This document shows positions 1 through 11,064 of a stretch of DNA of 64,000 nt, in pieces (position 1 is the first letter of the stretch; each line of letters starts with the position of its first letter). The stretch spans positions 124,001 through 188,000 of the forward strand of contig CM065653.1 in assembly GCA_033220425.1 (NCBI GenBank). Direction: 5' to 3'. This stretch comes from Lepraria neglecta. Lineage: Eukaryota; Ascomycota; Lecanoromycetes; Lecanorales; Stereocaulaceae. Below the pieces are notes generated by a model. The model was not told the DNA's origin and did not search any database. It was given only the letters and a program-made list of their open reading frames with translations. Position numbers and translations under genes: made by a program.

Positions 1-424
1 CTCATCCTAATTTACCCTGAGTCCTAGGAGAGATCTCCTAAGCCCATTCTTCTAGGAGGTCCGACATTAAGGTAGAGGCTCGCTGGATCCAATACTGGCT
101 ACCCACATCTACTTCTGGCATATATTAAATATATCCAAAAGTAACTCTGGGGCTCAAGCTTAAAAACGTAGATAATTCGTAGTTATACGCCTAAATCTGC
201 GCTAGGAGAGAAGCTAGAAGTGGAGGAGCCAGAAGTGGGAGGCATCCAGAATTAGATTGGGGGGACCAGAATTGAAGCCCAGAGATTCAACAGGGAGATT
301 CAGAGATGCATTGATATCCTTTCTTCTTTCAACACCCCTCGCACTCGGCCCTACATAAGACAGCTTCATACGACCATTTGCATTTTGTCCCACTGCGAGT
401 CGGCTATGCCAAGCAACAGATAGC

Positions 425-887
425 ATGCCTTACGCAGCAAAAGCAAAAACCCAATAATTTACCAGAAGGAAGTCAAATCTAGTGAAAAAAGCAGATCAGC
501 TGGCGCGAATGTGTAATGCAGACCTTGCGTTGGTCATCCGCAAGAATGGAAGATATTACACTTATCGATCGACCGATCACGAACAATGGCCTCCTACGAT
601 GACAGATATTGTATGTATAGACCCAATAAACTGACATTGCGCTGACTCGAGCTTAGAACGCATCTTACCCTTTACCTGTCAATCTGCTATCTAGAGACTT
701 CGAGAACGTTATTCATAAGAGCGCTCAAAGGTCGGAGGCTGAGTCTTTGGAAACGAGGTGTGATTCTGCAGAGCAACCTTCGGAGGAGATATCCTCGTCC
801 AGGCGACGACCAGTCTTCTCAAAAAAGTGCATGTTTAACAGTAGCCACTCGGTGTCTAGGCTGCCGGCGGCTCGGACTTTGGGGTAG
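425..887 (+). pseudogene. MADS-box-like (SRF-type) small protein gene, two exons, early stop
   Basis: The first exon (425-610) reads as the core of an SRF/MADS-type DNA-binding domain: a basic stretch (RRKSNLVKKADQLARMCNAD), then a strand-forming part (LALVIRKNGRYYTYRSTD). A phase-0 intron (611-656) has a GTATGT donor, a CTGAC branch site and a TAG acceptor. The second exon (657-887) adds 76 residues and ends in TAG. The total is 138 codons, short for a full MADS factor, so it is a minimal domain plus a tail. Codon 11 (455-457) is TAA where CAA would fit, a CpA-to-TpA change as in RIP, so the gene looks inactivated unless translation starts further in. The second exon overlaps a minus-strand open frame (725-1033); only one of the two is likely real there. 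The MADS assignment is by motif recognition only. Confidence 0.55.
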
Positions 888-1033
888 CGGTCGAGGGTGC
901 ACCAAAGGAACGTCTTGAAATGGTGTGCGTGCGGCGGTGATTGCTGGACGTCGGGGTCCGACTCTGTCTCGTCGCAGGACCTGTTGGGTTTCGGATTAGA
1001 ACTGGCGTAAAACAGACCGCAGGTGTGACCGCC
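725..1033 (-). CDS. Unidentified open frame, minus strand
   Basis: A 102-codon open frame on the minus strand has protein-like composition, for example HHFKTFLWCTLDRYPKVRAA followed by LDTEWLLLNMHFFEKTGRRL, and an acidic, serine-rich tail before its TGA stop. It has no visible start: it opens just after an in-frame TGA at 1034-1036, so it could be a last exon. I do not recognise a family. It overlaps exon 2 of the MADS-like gene on the other strand. Confidence 0.3.
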   Translation of the reverse strand, partial: GGHTCGLFYASSNPKPNRSCDETESDPDVQQSPPHAHHFKTFLWCTLDRYPKVRAAGSLDTEWLLLNMHFFEKTGRRLDEDISSEGCSAESHLVSKDSASDL

Positions 1034-1036
1034 TCA

Positions 1037-1647
1037 TCTCCTCCATTTCTTCAGGAGCGATGCCAGATCATGTTTCGTTATAACGGCATGCGGTGAAGCC
1101 GGTCGACCTGCTGGTGCGAGCGTCTGGTTGAGCTTGATGTAGTAATGTGGGTGCCGCTTGCTAGCCTTGGTTCGTTCTCAGACTGTTCTTTTTGATATCG
1201 ACATATCCTTGGGCTGGAGGAGGTATTGAAGAGGGTGGTCACGATGAGAAAGGGAGCGGAGGAGAGGTTGAGTGGGTAAGACGGACCGCGTTCGAGCTCT
1301 TGAGTGAAGGGCAAGTAGTCCAAGGGAACATTTATATATCTCGACCGCGTAGGCTAGTGCTGAACACTGATCGATTGGAGATCCGGCGAGGCTCGTACGC
1401 GGCTACGACCCTGAATGTGCCCCAAGAACCTAGACGGAGAAATTCCGGCATGATAACCACTTCGTCTGTTCCACCTCTCACTCACATACTGCGCCCGGTC
1501 ATTCCCCCCAAAATAAGACCCTGTTCTATTGGCGAAAGTTGCCCTGCAATGATTTCAGGTCGATCAGGAGTCAAACTCTTCTACTATGCATTGCGTTGGC
1601 GCTTTCACTGCTTACTTTGACTACGCGGTGAGCGTGCGGAGAGCCGC
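1037..1647. other. Host sequence with no recognised gene
   Basis: Open frames exist on both strands (for example 1192-1620 plus and 1078-1323 minus) but none shows a recognisable domain. The last part, from 1553, is in an open frame that continues across the Fot1 insertion into 10885-11186. It may be the original promoter or 5' exon of the NLR gene. Confidence 0.4.
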
Positions 1648-1649
1648 TA

Positions 1650-1671
1650 ATCGTGGCCCCACTAGTCGCTT
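1650..1671 (+). repeat. Left TIR of Fot1-type element
   Basis: 22 bp, identical to the reverse complement of 10861-10882, preceded by TA at 1648-1649. Confidence 0.95.
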
Positions 1672-2616
1672 TAATAGGGGTAGGAGCGTAGAAGTTATCC
1701 CGGCCCGACGACACCTCCGGCTCAGCGACACCCTACACGAAAAAATCATCAAATTTTCAATCATAGATTGCTCAACCCACAACGCTCGTATTGATCTCGC
1801 AGTCGCTGATTTACATCAGCAAGAGAAGCCTAATTTCAAGGCTACCGCTAGAAAACATACCGTTAATAATACGACCTTGAAACGCCGATACCAAGGCCGA
1901 CAGCTGTCCAAGCAAGCTGCTTCTTCTGAATATCGCTAATACCTTACTTTCGCTCAAGAAGAGACCTTAATAGGCTTAATCAATAGCCTAACCGATCGTG
2001 GAATACCTCCTACCAGCCAAATTATACACAATTTAGCACAAGAGATAATTAGCCGGCCGGTAGGGAAGAACTGGACTGGCGATTTTGTTAAGCGCTATAA
2101 AACTAGGCTCAGAAGCCTCTATCTACGAAATATCGATAGCCAGCGAATAAAAGCAGAGTATACACCTTTATTTAAGTAATTCTATAACTTAGTAACTCTT
2201 CTAAAGCGTTGGTTAGTCAGATTACTAATATTTAATATAGCTAATCGCCGCTATCGAGAAATATAATATTACCGGCGATAATATCTACAACTAGGATGAA
2301 AAAGGATTCGTGATTGGCCAAGTAGGTGCTACACAGCGTATAATAAGTAGGGAAGCCCTTGAAAACGGCCGTATTATATATACAAGTCAAGATAGAAGCA
2401 GAGAATTCATTAGCTTGCTTATATATATCAACGCTACAGGGGCTACTCTCCCTCTATCACTCATCTATAAAGGTGAATCTATACTATAAGATACATAGCT
2501 AGAGGACTGGCTACCTAAAGATACAGCCTATTTCGCAGTCTTATTAAACGGATAGAGTTATAATACTTTAGGTCTTTATTGGCTAGAAGTAATATTTTAC
2601 TATTATATAAGTAAAA

Positions 2617-2745
2617 TGTTAAGAATTCAGCGCTTAGTAAGCGCTTGGCGCTTGGCAAGTAGCTTTTAGCTGAGCAAGCTTCTCTTGCTCAGAACAACCA
2701 ACCAATCAATTATTCAATTGTATAGAAAGCTCCTTGTCCATAACA
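2617..2745 (+). repeat. Left LTR of Gypsy-A
   Basis: 129 bp, TG...CA ends, a few C/T and G/A differences from the right copy, TSD TAAAA on its left. Confidence 0.95.
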
Positions 2746-2764
2746 AATGGTAGCAACGGGTCTC

Positions 2765-5700
2765 ATGTCTTGCCGAGCACCATTCCAATTGCTCGACAGA
2801 TATCCAAAGATCCAACCAGCTCGCCGCCGTTCCTAGGAACGCCGGAGCACCAGCTGCCCAGCAGCCACCAGTCCTCCCTATCCTCCCTATCCTTCCGCTA
2901 CGCCAGCAGCTCCTCTAAAGCCTTATCAAGCAGACCCTACACCAACACCTCAAGCTCGTCGAGCATTACAGGCACTTGCCGGGAAAAGAATCTACACTAC
3001 GTGTTCCTCCTCAAAAGGTCTTCCATATCCTCGATACCCGCTGTTATAAGAAGTCTTCACCGTGGCTTCCTCGAGCCATAACCCGGTCAGCCGTAACACT
3101 GTCGTTATCGCTTTCCAGCTTAATAAATTCATTAAGTCAGAACACTTCTACGCTAAGGCCGTCAGCAATCTTACTCGCCACATTATTTCTCATCTTATTA
3201 AGAATAATTTCAGACCTGCCCAGCAAGGCCGCATTCTAAGTACCCGAGACCACCGAACTCGATCACGGTCTATTGAAGCACCATCTTGGCCATCCGACTG
3301 GGCTCTAGATCGTTCCATTTTCAGAGCCGCTCTAACTAAATTCGAGAAAGACACCGAGCGTTCTAGACGACTTCTCCAGGAACCTCCATCTACAGGGAGT
3401 ACGCCTCCTAGGACGCCGGTATTAACAGCCTCGAATTTTACGGACAGCAGCACTGCTACTACAAGAGAAACTTCCGCCGAAGAGACCATCTATAACCGGC
3501 CTATAGGTCCTTCTAACACTAATATAGGTACCAACATTACGCCTGAAATGCAAGCTATTATCACTGCTACTATTGCTTAGTACGTCCGTGATAACCCACC
3601 TCAGCCTGGCGAGCATGGTCCACCTGGCCCTCCGGGAGATCTAGGTACTAACGGAGCGAATGCCGGCGGCGGCGGCAACCATCCTTTGAAGCCAGAAGAA
3701 ATCGGGTACTTTGACAATCTTTTCGTCTGTGATAGCCCACTCGGCACCGAGAGTAACCGAACTGTCTTCCGTGATATCTACGTATTCGTGGACAGGCTTA
3801 AGGATATCGCTGCTACTAAGGGTGACCAAAAGGTCGTTGAGGTATTACCACTTTACTTAAGAGGAGGTGCTCTCGCCTAGTATACAGACGAGCTTTCAGA
3901 GCTTAATAAGAGTCTGCTCAGGAGAGCTAATCTTCAGTCATGGGTCGAGACACTTGTCAAGCGTTTCAAGGAGTAACCTGCAGTAGCAGTACAGGCTTTA
4001 CAGACCGAGCATTATACTATGGCCGATACTAGGAATAGCAAGCATCCTTGTACTTACGTACAGAGTATTCGGCGACACGCCAGGGCGGCCGAGCTCCTTA
4101 CTGAATACAACCAGCTTATGGTTGCTTGGAATAATATACAGCTTGAATTTCGCCTTCATATCCCTGAACCGACGCCGTCGACAACGCTTGAGCAATTCCT
4201 CGGTCAGGTCGACTCCAAGGCCAATTTGTGGTTCGAGCTTGCTCGGCTAAATCAGCGAGAACAACGTTCTCAGAATCAGCAAGTCGACAGGCGGTCGACA
4301 AGACCTGGTCAGTATCAGTCTAGTAATCGTCAGCAAGGTGGATTTTCTAGGTCACCGTTTCCTTATTAGTACAAGCAGCGGCAATTCTACTAAGGATTTC
4401 CGCAGCTATCATATAATAATCCTTACGGTAATAGCTTTGCTAACAGATCTCCTTATTAGTCAAACACTACGCTAACAGCCCAGCAGCCAAATCCTGCTTT
4501 GCTATCCACTCGATAACCCCTGCAGATTACCGCAGGAAATCAAGGGTCGTCAGGTTTCATGAATCAGTCTTCGAGCCAACAGAATCCCCGAGCTGGCAAC
4601 AGCGCCGGATTCGGAAGACCCGCCAGACCAAGCGGGGGCTTCCAAAATCGAGACCGTCGATTTCCTCCTCGCTAGGGTACGGCTTACCAAGCGAACGAAG
4701 TTACAGAGAAATCTACTAATGACGCTGCCGAGTCTCAGCCGTCCCAGGAACAGTAAGACTCTAACTTCGACCCCGGATACGGCTACAGCGGCGACTACTA
4801 CGGCGACGAAGATCTTGATTACTACGAACCTCAGCAGGACGAAGACGCCGGAGGCTATTTCGGAAGTCCTGCCTTTCCAGATTCTGCTATACCGAAGAAT
4901 TCCAAGGCTTATTAATGCCGACGCTGTCTCCAGACTTTTCCGTCCAAGAACTCGCTCCATAAATACCTTGGCAGTTCTGGGAAGGGTCAGCGCGCCGTCT
5001 CGACGTCTTGTCCAGGTTTCCCGGCAAGTGCCAGCGTTAACGCCTTGACGAATTCGGTCGAAGCGAAGTCCGATACGCCTGGGAATTCCGCTGTCGAGAA
5101 GTCTACTGTCAAGGAGTCCAAAGTCTATCCAAGCATAGCTGCCGAGGCCTCCAAATCCACTAGCGCTGACGCCTCTACCTGCGAAGAATTCATCCAGTCT
5201 ACTGCGAGCTCTATTAAGGAAGTCGGCACTGGCCATACTTTCCGTAACTATCACTACGCCATGGCCGATGCCAAACTGTCCCCTGATAGAGAGATTTTCA
5301 AGCCCTGCCTAGATACTGGCTACGGTGTTACCTTACTTGATCGGGAGTACTCGCGTACTATACCCGATTTTCAGACTCGAAGAATAGCAAGCCCGATCAA
5401 AGTTCGCGGAGTAGGCTCTGACGTCTACGAAACGGATGAGTACGGTATTATACCTACTTACTTCCTCGGTAAGCGAGACAGCAAGGAATTTACCGCTGTT
5501 ACGGCTCCCAGGGAGGTATATATCATCGACAATCTTAAGGCCAAGATACTTATTGGTATAGATATCATGGTCCCAGAAAAGATTGACATTCTCGCATCCA
5601 AATCGACAGCCTCTATTGGCAGCTATAGTATCGAAATCCCAATTGAGGTTAGGACGCGAGGACGTCCTATAACCCATCCGGTACACGCAAAGAATACAGT

Positions 5701-8700
5701 CATTATTCTACCACGCTCCTAAGTCCAAATTCCCGTGTATCATGCCTTATTACCAGACCGCGATTTCCTCTTTGAGCCGGAGGAATACGAGCTATCTCTA
5801 TATACACACCTCGTCGACTTATCTCTTACTGCCGTAGTAGCGAAAAACGACTCAGATTATTCCGTCAAGATCCCGAGAAATCTTCGCCTTAGGACCGTCC
5901 AAGAAGCGAACTTCGATAACTGCTATTACATTACCTCAGGACAGTATAACGTCGCCGAGTTAGCTACGCGCCGCCCGAAGAAGGAATACCAGACAAGCTG
6001 GATAAAGCGAGTGTTTAACAAGGTTGCCACAGCGTCCGCCATCGCTATATTAGCAGTACTAGCTGCTACGCTAATACCAACAGCGTCGATTTCTACCGAA
6101 ATCTCTGTTACGCCAACACTCTACGATTGCGTTCTAGCGAATAGTATCACCGTCTACGGGGATAATCCGGCTATCAAGGCCGTTATCGACGAATTTCCAA
6201 CGCTATGGCAGGAAGGTGGCTTTACAGACGTTCCCTAGAATCAATAGATACGGATTCCGTTGAAGTCTGACTGGGAAGAACGTACACCCAAGACTGTACG
6301 TGTCTACCCATTAAGTAATAAGTCTAAGAAAGTGGTCGACAAGACCTTCGACAAGCTTCAAGAGCAGGGACGCCTTAGCTGGACTTCTGAGTTAACGCCG
6401 TTCAGCTTCCCAGTATTCGTTGTCTGGAAGACATTGCCGGATAGCACCAGGAAGGGGAGAGCTGTTGTTGATATTCGAGGCCTTAATGCGGTTACCTAGA
6501 CCGATATCTACCCTTTGCCTTTGCAGTCTGATATGATCTCTTCTATCAAGGACTGCCACTATATTAGTGTCGTCGACTGCGCTAGTTTCTTTTATTAATG
6601 GCGAGTATATCCTAACGACCATCACCGGCTTACAGTTATAAGCCACCGAGGTCAAGAAACATTCAATATCGCGGTAATGGGCTATAAGAACTCACCGGCC
6701 TATGTGCAGAGATAAATCGACAGGCTACTACAGAGCTCCCGAAACTTTGCCAAGGCATACGTTGACGATATCGTCATCTTCTCTCGAACCTTAGCAGATC
6801 ACGTTCAATATCTGCGTTCAGTCTTTAAGCTTTTTATAGACTCAGGAATCTCGGTAAACCCCTCTAAGGCATTCCTTACTTATCTATCAGTTTAATTACT
6901 AGGCCAAAAGGTCGATTCTTTAGGTCTTTGGACCGCCGAAGACAAGCTCCAGGCCATTTCTAAGCTTTCGTTTCCAACGACGTTGTCATAGCTAGAGACC
7001 TACTTAGGCATGACCGGCTGGCTCCGGAACTATATTACTTATTATGCTGCTATAGCGAAGCCTCTCCAAGATCGAAAAACTGCTATATTAGCGTCGTTAC
7101 CAAAAGCTGGAGATGAGAGACGGAATTTCGCTAAGAGGAACCAAATTGGTGAGCCGACTTCGGTCGAGATTACGGCTTTCCGATCTCTTCAGAAGGTACT
7201 TTCAATACTATCATTTCTTACCTACTTCGATGACAAGTAACCCTTATATATTAATCTTGATGCTAGCAAGGAATTTGGATTCGGCGCTATAGTTTACCAC
7301 GTCACTAGTAAAGTTAACGCCTATCCGACGCGCTCCCAGCTTCGGCCTGTCCTATTTCTAAGTCGTCTCCTTAAAGACGCCGAAACTAGATACTGGCCTA
7401 CCGAACTCGAACTTGCCGGAATCGTTTGGGTCCTCAGTAAGACTCGATATATGGTCGAGTCTGCACCGAAGACAATCATCTATACGGATCACGGTGCTAC
7501 CTTAGGGATTACCAGACAAACGACAATGTCCACCTCCAGTACTGCCAAGCTAAATCTTCGCCTCATCCGAGTATCAGAATATATCCAGCGTTTCCGAAGC
7601 CTAGAGTTCCGTCACAAGCCAGGAAAACAACATATAGTACCCGATACTTTGTCGCGTCTTTACGCTGCTACAACCGCCGATCGAGATACTATAGAAGGAC
7701 AGCTCGATACCTTCGCCTATACTACCTCTGTACTTGTCCAGCTCAGTCCAGAATTGCGCCAACAAATTATCGAAGGCTACAGGACAGACAAGTCTTGGAA
7801 GAAGATAATCGACACCCTCGATTCCAATAAGAATGCCGGCGAGGACGCCGCTCAGCTTCCTTTTGCCCGGGATCCCCAAGGCCTTATCTGGAAGATCGAC
7901 GCCGCCACGGGTGACCATGCCTTCTTACCAGATCGTCTCTGCGTTCCGAAACCTTGCGTCAAGACCTTCCTAGAAATCGCTCATTCCGGGAGTCACCTAG
8001 GCTTTGCCAAATACTACGAGAGCATCTCTCGACAATGGTACATACGTAAGCTCACCAATCATCTCCGAGACTTTCTTCAATACTGCCCTCAATACCAGCT
8101 ATTTCAGACACGAAGACATCTGCTGTATGGTTCGCTCCAACCGATTATGACACCTCCGGTGCCTTTCCATACCCTAACGATTGATTTCATCCTTGCCTTG
8201 CCGCTGTCGACGAAAGGTTATGACGTACTTATGTCAGTTACTGACAAGTTCTCGCGGAAGATCACATTGATTCCTGGCAAGACGAATTTCTCTGCAGAAG
8301 ATTAGGCACTACAGCTGCTCCGACGTCTTCGAAAGATTGACTAGGGCCTGCCCAAGGCCATTATTTCTGACCGTGATCGGAAATTTCTCAGCGAGCTTTA
8401 GAAAGCGCTGTTCACTAAGCTCGGTGTCAAGCTACTCTACTTAACAGCTTACTACCCACAGACAGACGGCGCGAGTGAACGCACTAATCAGACTGTTGAA
8501 ATTGCCATCAGATTCTGGATGTCTACTCTCGACGCCGTCGATGCCTGGCCTCTTACAATCCCCGCTATCCAAGCAAGCTATAATAACGCCGTCTCAGCTC
8601 CAACTGGAAGGACGCCGAATGAAATAGCGTATGGATTTTCGCTCAATCAGCCACTAGATCTGGGAGCCTACGATAGAGAAGTCTTCCCTAAGGAAATAAC

Positions 8701-9376
8701 TCGTCTTGAAGCTGCCGACGCCGTCGCTTTTGCCCAGATGAACTCGAAATTCCACTACGATAGAAAACACTAGCCACAGTTCTTCAGGGTAGGCGACTAT
8801 GCGCTGCTCCGCCTATATTATGGATATGATATCCCAGCGACTAAGGTCACCGGCAAAAAATACGGACAACAGTTCGTCGGCCCATTCAAGGTTCTCGAAA
8901 GAGTTAGGCGTTTGGCTTATCGGCTTGACGTTCCTTAGTACTAGAAGATTCATCCGGTTTTTACCGTGGCGCAGCTCGAGCCATATTCTGACCTACAGAC
9001 AGATCCTTTCCGCCGAAAGCGCCTAGAGGAGCCGCCTTCAGTATTCGTTAAGGGAGATACTAATAACTAGAAGTCGTACGAAATTGAAAAGCTCCTTAAT
9101 AAGAGGACGATAAAGAAGGGACGTGGTTTCGCTACAGAGTACTTGGTTAAGTAGAAGGGTTACGGAGCCCAGTGGGACGAATAGCTGAATATCAAGTAGC
9201 TAGGAGATGCTCAGAGGTTGGTCGACGAATATGAGAGGCATGCTAAGACGCTACTAGTACCGAATCGACGTCGTCGAAAAGACGATACGAAGGAATCCCA
9301 GGTAATACCTTCTCCGGCAGTGCCGAAGACGCGCGGGCGGCCCAAGAAGTCGTAACCAAGGAAATACATGGATTGA
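2765..9376 (+). pseudogene. Gypsy-A single-frame Gag-Pol polyprotein with many TAG/TAA stops
   Basis: One reading frame holds the whole polyprotein from ATG 2765 to TGA 9374-9376, about 2,200 codons with no frameshift seen. Order: Gag with a proline-rich N-terminus (about 2765-4900); a C2H2-like finger (CRRCLQTFPSKNSLHKYL, near 4920-4970) in place of a CCHC knuckle, its second His now Tyr; a protease with DTG (5312-5320); reverse transcriptase with YVDD in AYVDDIVIFS (near 6760); RNase H (about 7250-7650); integrase with a zinc-binding segment near 7980-8100 and a D,D,E core (TIDF, ISDRDRKF, TDGASERTNQ); and a chromodomain near 9070-9240. The internal stops examined are TAG or TAA at expected Gln or Trp positions, as RIP would make. 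Confidence 0.9.
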
Positions 9377-9509
9377 TGGCTTCGGAGGGCCCGAAGTTTC
9401 TTATTGGCTGGTTCCTTATCAGGTAATTCCTAACTAGTATTTACTTCTTAACGAGCGTATTTAGCTAGTTATCGACGAGGACGCCGATATCTTTTTTATT
9501 GCCGGCATT

Positions 9510-9638
9510 TGTTAAGAATTCAGCGCTTAGTAAGCGCTTAGCGCTTGGCAAGTAGCTTTTAGCTGAGCAAGCTTCTCTTACTCAGAACAACTAACCAATC
9601 AATTATTCAATTGCATAGAAAGCTCCTTGTCCATGACA
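9510..9638 (+). repeat. Right LTR of Gypsy-A
   Basis: 129 bp, TG...CA ends, followed by TSD TAAAA (9639-9643). Confidence 0.95.
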
Positions 9639-10860
9639 TAAAAGAGCCGGAAGAGGACATTATTTATTAATTATCGATAGATATAGTAGTTATATTAACC
9701 TGAAGTTCATTAATCTATATAATAAACTACGTATTCTCGTATTGGTTTTACCTCCACATTTAACGTATCATTTATAACCTCTTAATATATCTCTTTTTAT
9801 ACCTTTAGCGTCTTATTATACTAATAGTCTTAATAAATTAATAATAAATAGTCTAGCTATAGTCTCTATGTCGAAAAGAGTCTTTTAGAGTATCTTCTAG
9901 CCTGCTTGGCAGAAGGTATTTATACCTGTAAATATCGCTTCCGGCTTCGAAAAAACTGGCATTTAGCCCTATAATCCAGCGATAACTCTAGACAAAATCA
10001 CTAAGCTAACTCCGACCGAAGCCCCTTCAATAGTAAAGATACTAATAATATATTATACTATCCGCCGAGTCTAACGATAATACTATAATTAACCGAATTT
10101 ACCTTTACTTAAGAAGCTTTTTCGAGCGAATAAACGCCTTACTTCTTAGTACTCAGTAGACTAATATATTATTAAAGGCTTAATAGTATCCCTTAGGAAT
10201 GAAAAGAAGAAGAGATAATATAGTAAATACCTTAATCTGCTTGGTGAAGAAGATTCTAGGCCTTAATTCTTTAGCCTATAGCGAGTATAAGCTACCTGTT
10301 AATTTCAAGCTATAAAAGACGCTGAAGAAGTACTACAATAGTAGTAAGTCCTTAATAAAAAAGCTTTAGCAGCTACCAGAAAGGCTTAAAAAGAGGAGGA
10401 TAAGCTATATAGGGTAATACTCGCTACCAAAAGACGTTAACTCGCTGTAGAAGCGTTAGCCTAGAAAGCTACAGATAAACAAGCTCAAAAAGAGCTAAGA
10501 GAAGCAGCAAAATACTATAGCGCAGGGCAACTAAGCTTAAACAAGTAATCTACAGAGCTTCTAAAAGCTTAAAAGACTCTTAAGAAGTAAGTAAAAGGGT
10601 CTAGTTATACTATCGTCGTATTGCAAGTCGAGGAGGTGATTTCAGCTATATCTCGTAGAAGGAAGGTTCAACGCCTACGGCGCTTTGATATATAAGGATT
10701 CTGGGCTCAATCATTATATATACACCTTCTATCTACTACATATTTAATTCTAAACTCACTAATCGTTGTGGTTGTTGATTGGTGACGAATATGGTGTTTT
10801 AATGATTTCGGCAAAAAGGTGTCGCCGGGCCGGGGGTGTCGCCGAGCAGGGATTACGTCT

Positions 10861-10882
10861 AAGCGACTAGTGGGGCCACGAT
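10861..10882 (-). repeat. Right TIR of Fot1-type element
   Basis: 22 bp, perfect inverted match to 1650-1671, followed by TA at 10883-10884. Confidence 0.95.
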
Positions 10883-11064
10883 TAGCAGTTTCAGCCTCAC
10901 CGATGTGGCACTTCTACTACAACCAGACGATCCTTTGATCGCGCTCGTCCATAGTGGCTTCTGCATTTTGTATCTAGATGGAGGACGATCAGAGACCGCT
11001 TCGACTACTCTCGTTCGGCAAGTCGAAATCGCAACCCAACATTTTGTGACAGCACTAACGATAG

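Larger units (their letters stand above)
2617..9638 (+). mobile_element. Gypsy-A: chromodomain LTR retrotransposon, full length
   Basis: The two LTRs are 129 bp each (2617-2745 and 9510-9638), start with TG and end with CA. The 5-bp target duplication TAAAA is at 2612-2616 and 9639-9643. Just inside the left LTR is TGGTAGCAACGGGTC (2748-2762), a plausible primer-binding site that starts with the tRNA-complementary TGG. I do not see a clear polypurine tract before the right LTR. The element lies inside the Fot1-type transposase gene, so it is the younger insertion. Confidence 0.95.
1763..10695 (+). pseudogene. Fot1/pogo transposase, split and decayed
   Basis: The frame shows the usual order: a psq-type helix-turn-helix (ATARKHTVNNTTLKRRYQGR), a CENP-B-type DNA-binding region (LTDRGIPPTSQIIHNLAQEI), then a DDE_1 catalytic domain. 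The first Asp is in an NxDEKGF motif at 2295-2297, where the usual Trp before it is TAG. The second Asp (LLIIDRYSSY) follows the Gypsy insertion. The third site reads QPLNISLF-like, with Asp now Asn and Gln now a stop. The left part ends at 2616 and the right part resumes at 9644; removing the retrotransposon and one TAAAA copy joins them in frame. The start is taken at ATA 1763, where an ATG may have been lost. The C-terminal part is lysine-rich. It is not functional. Confidence 0.85.
1648..10884 (+). mobile_element. Fot1/pogo-type DNA transposon with a nested Gypsy element
   Basis: The element is bounded by perfect 22-bp terminal inverted repeats, ATCGTGGCCCCACTAGTCGC plus TT (1650-1671), matched in reverse complement at 10861-10882. 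Both ends are flanked by TA (1648-1649 and 10883-10884), the pogo/Tc1 target duplication. It carries one degenerate transposase gene. A complete LTR retrotransposon (2617-9638) sits inside it; without that insert the element would be about 2.2 kb, a normal Fot1-type size. It lies directly upstream of the patatin domain of the NLR gene. Confidence 0.93.

Noticed and set aside
3190-3616. Minus-strand frames inside Gypsy-A gag
   Set aside because: Shadows of the gag frame; unlike the D-family antisense frame there is no second copy or cysteine pattern to support them.
2765-9376. TAG/TAA as recoded sense codons (an altered genetic code or readthrough)
   Set aside because: The host NLR, P450 and barrel genes use normal stops, and the TAG/TAA codons are limited to repeated elements with a C-to-T/G-to-A bias. 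RIP explains them.
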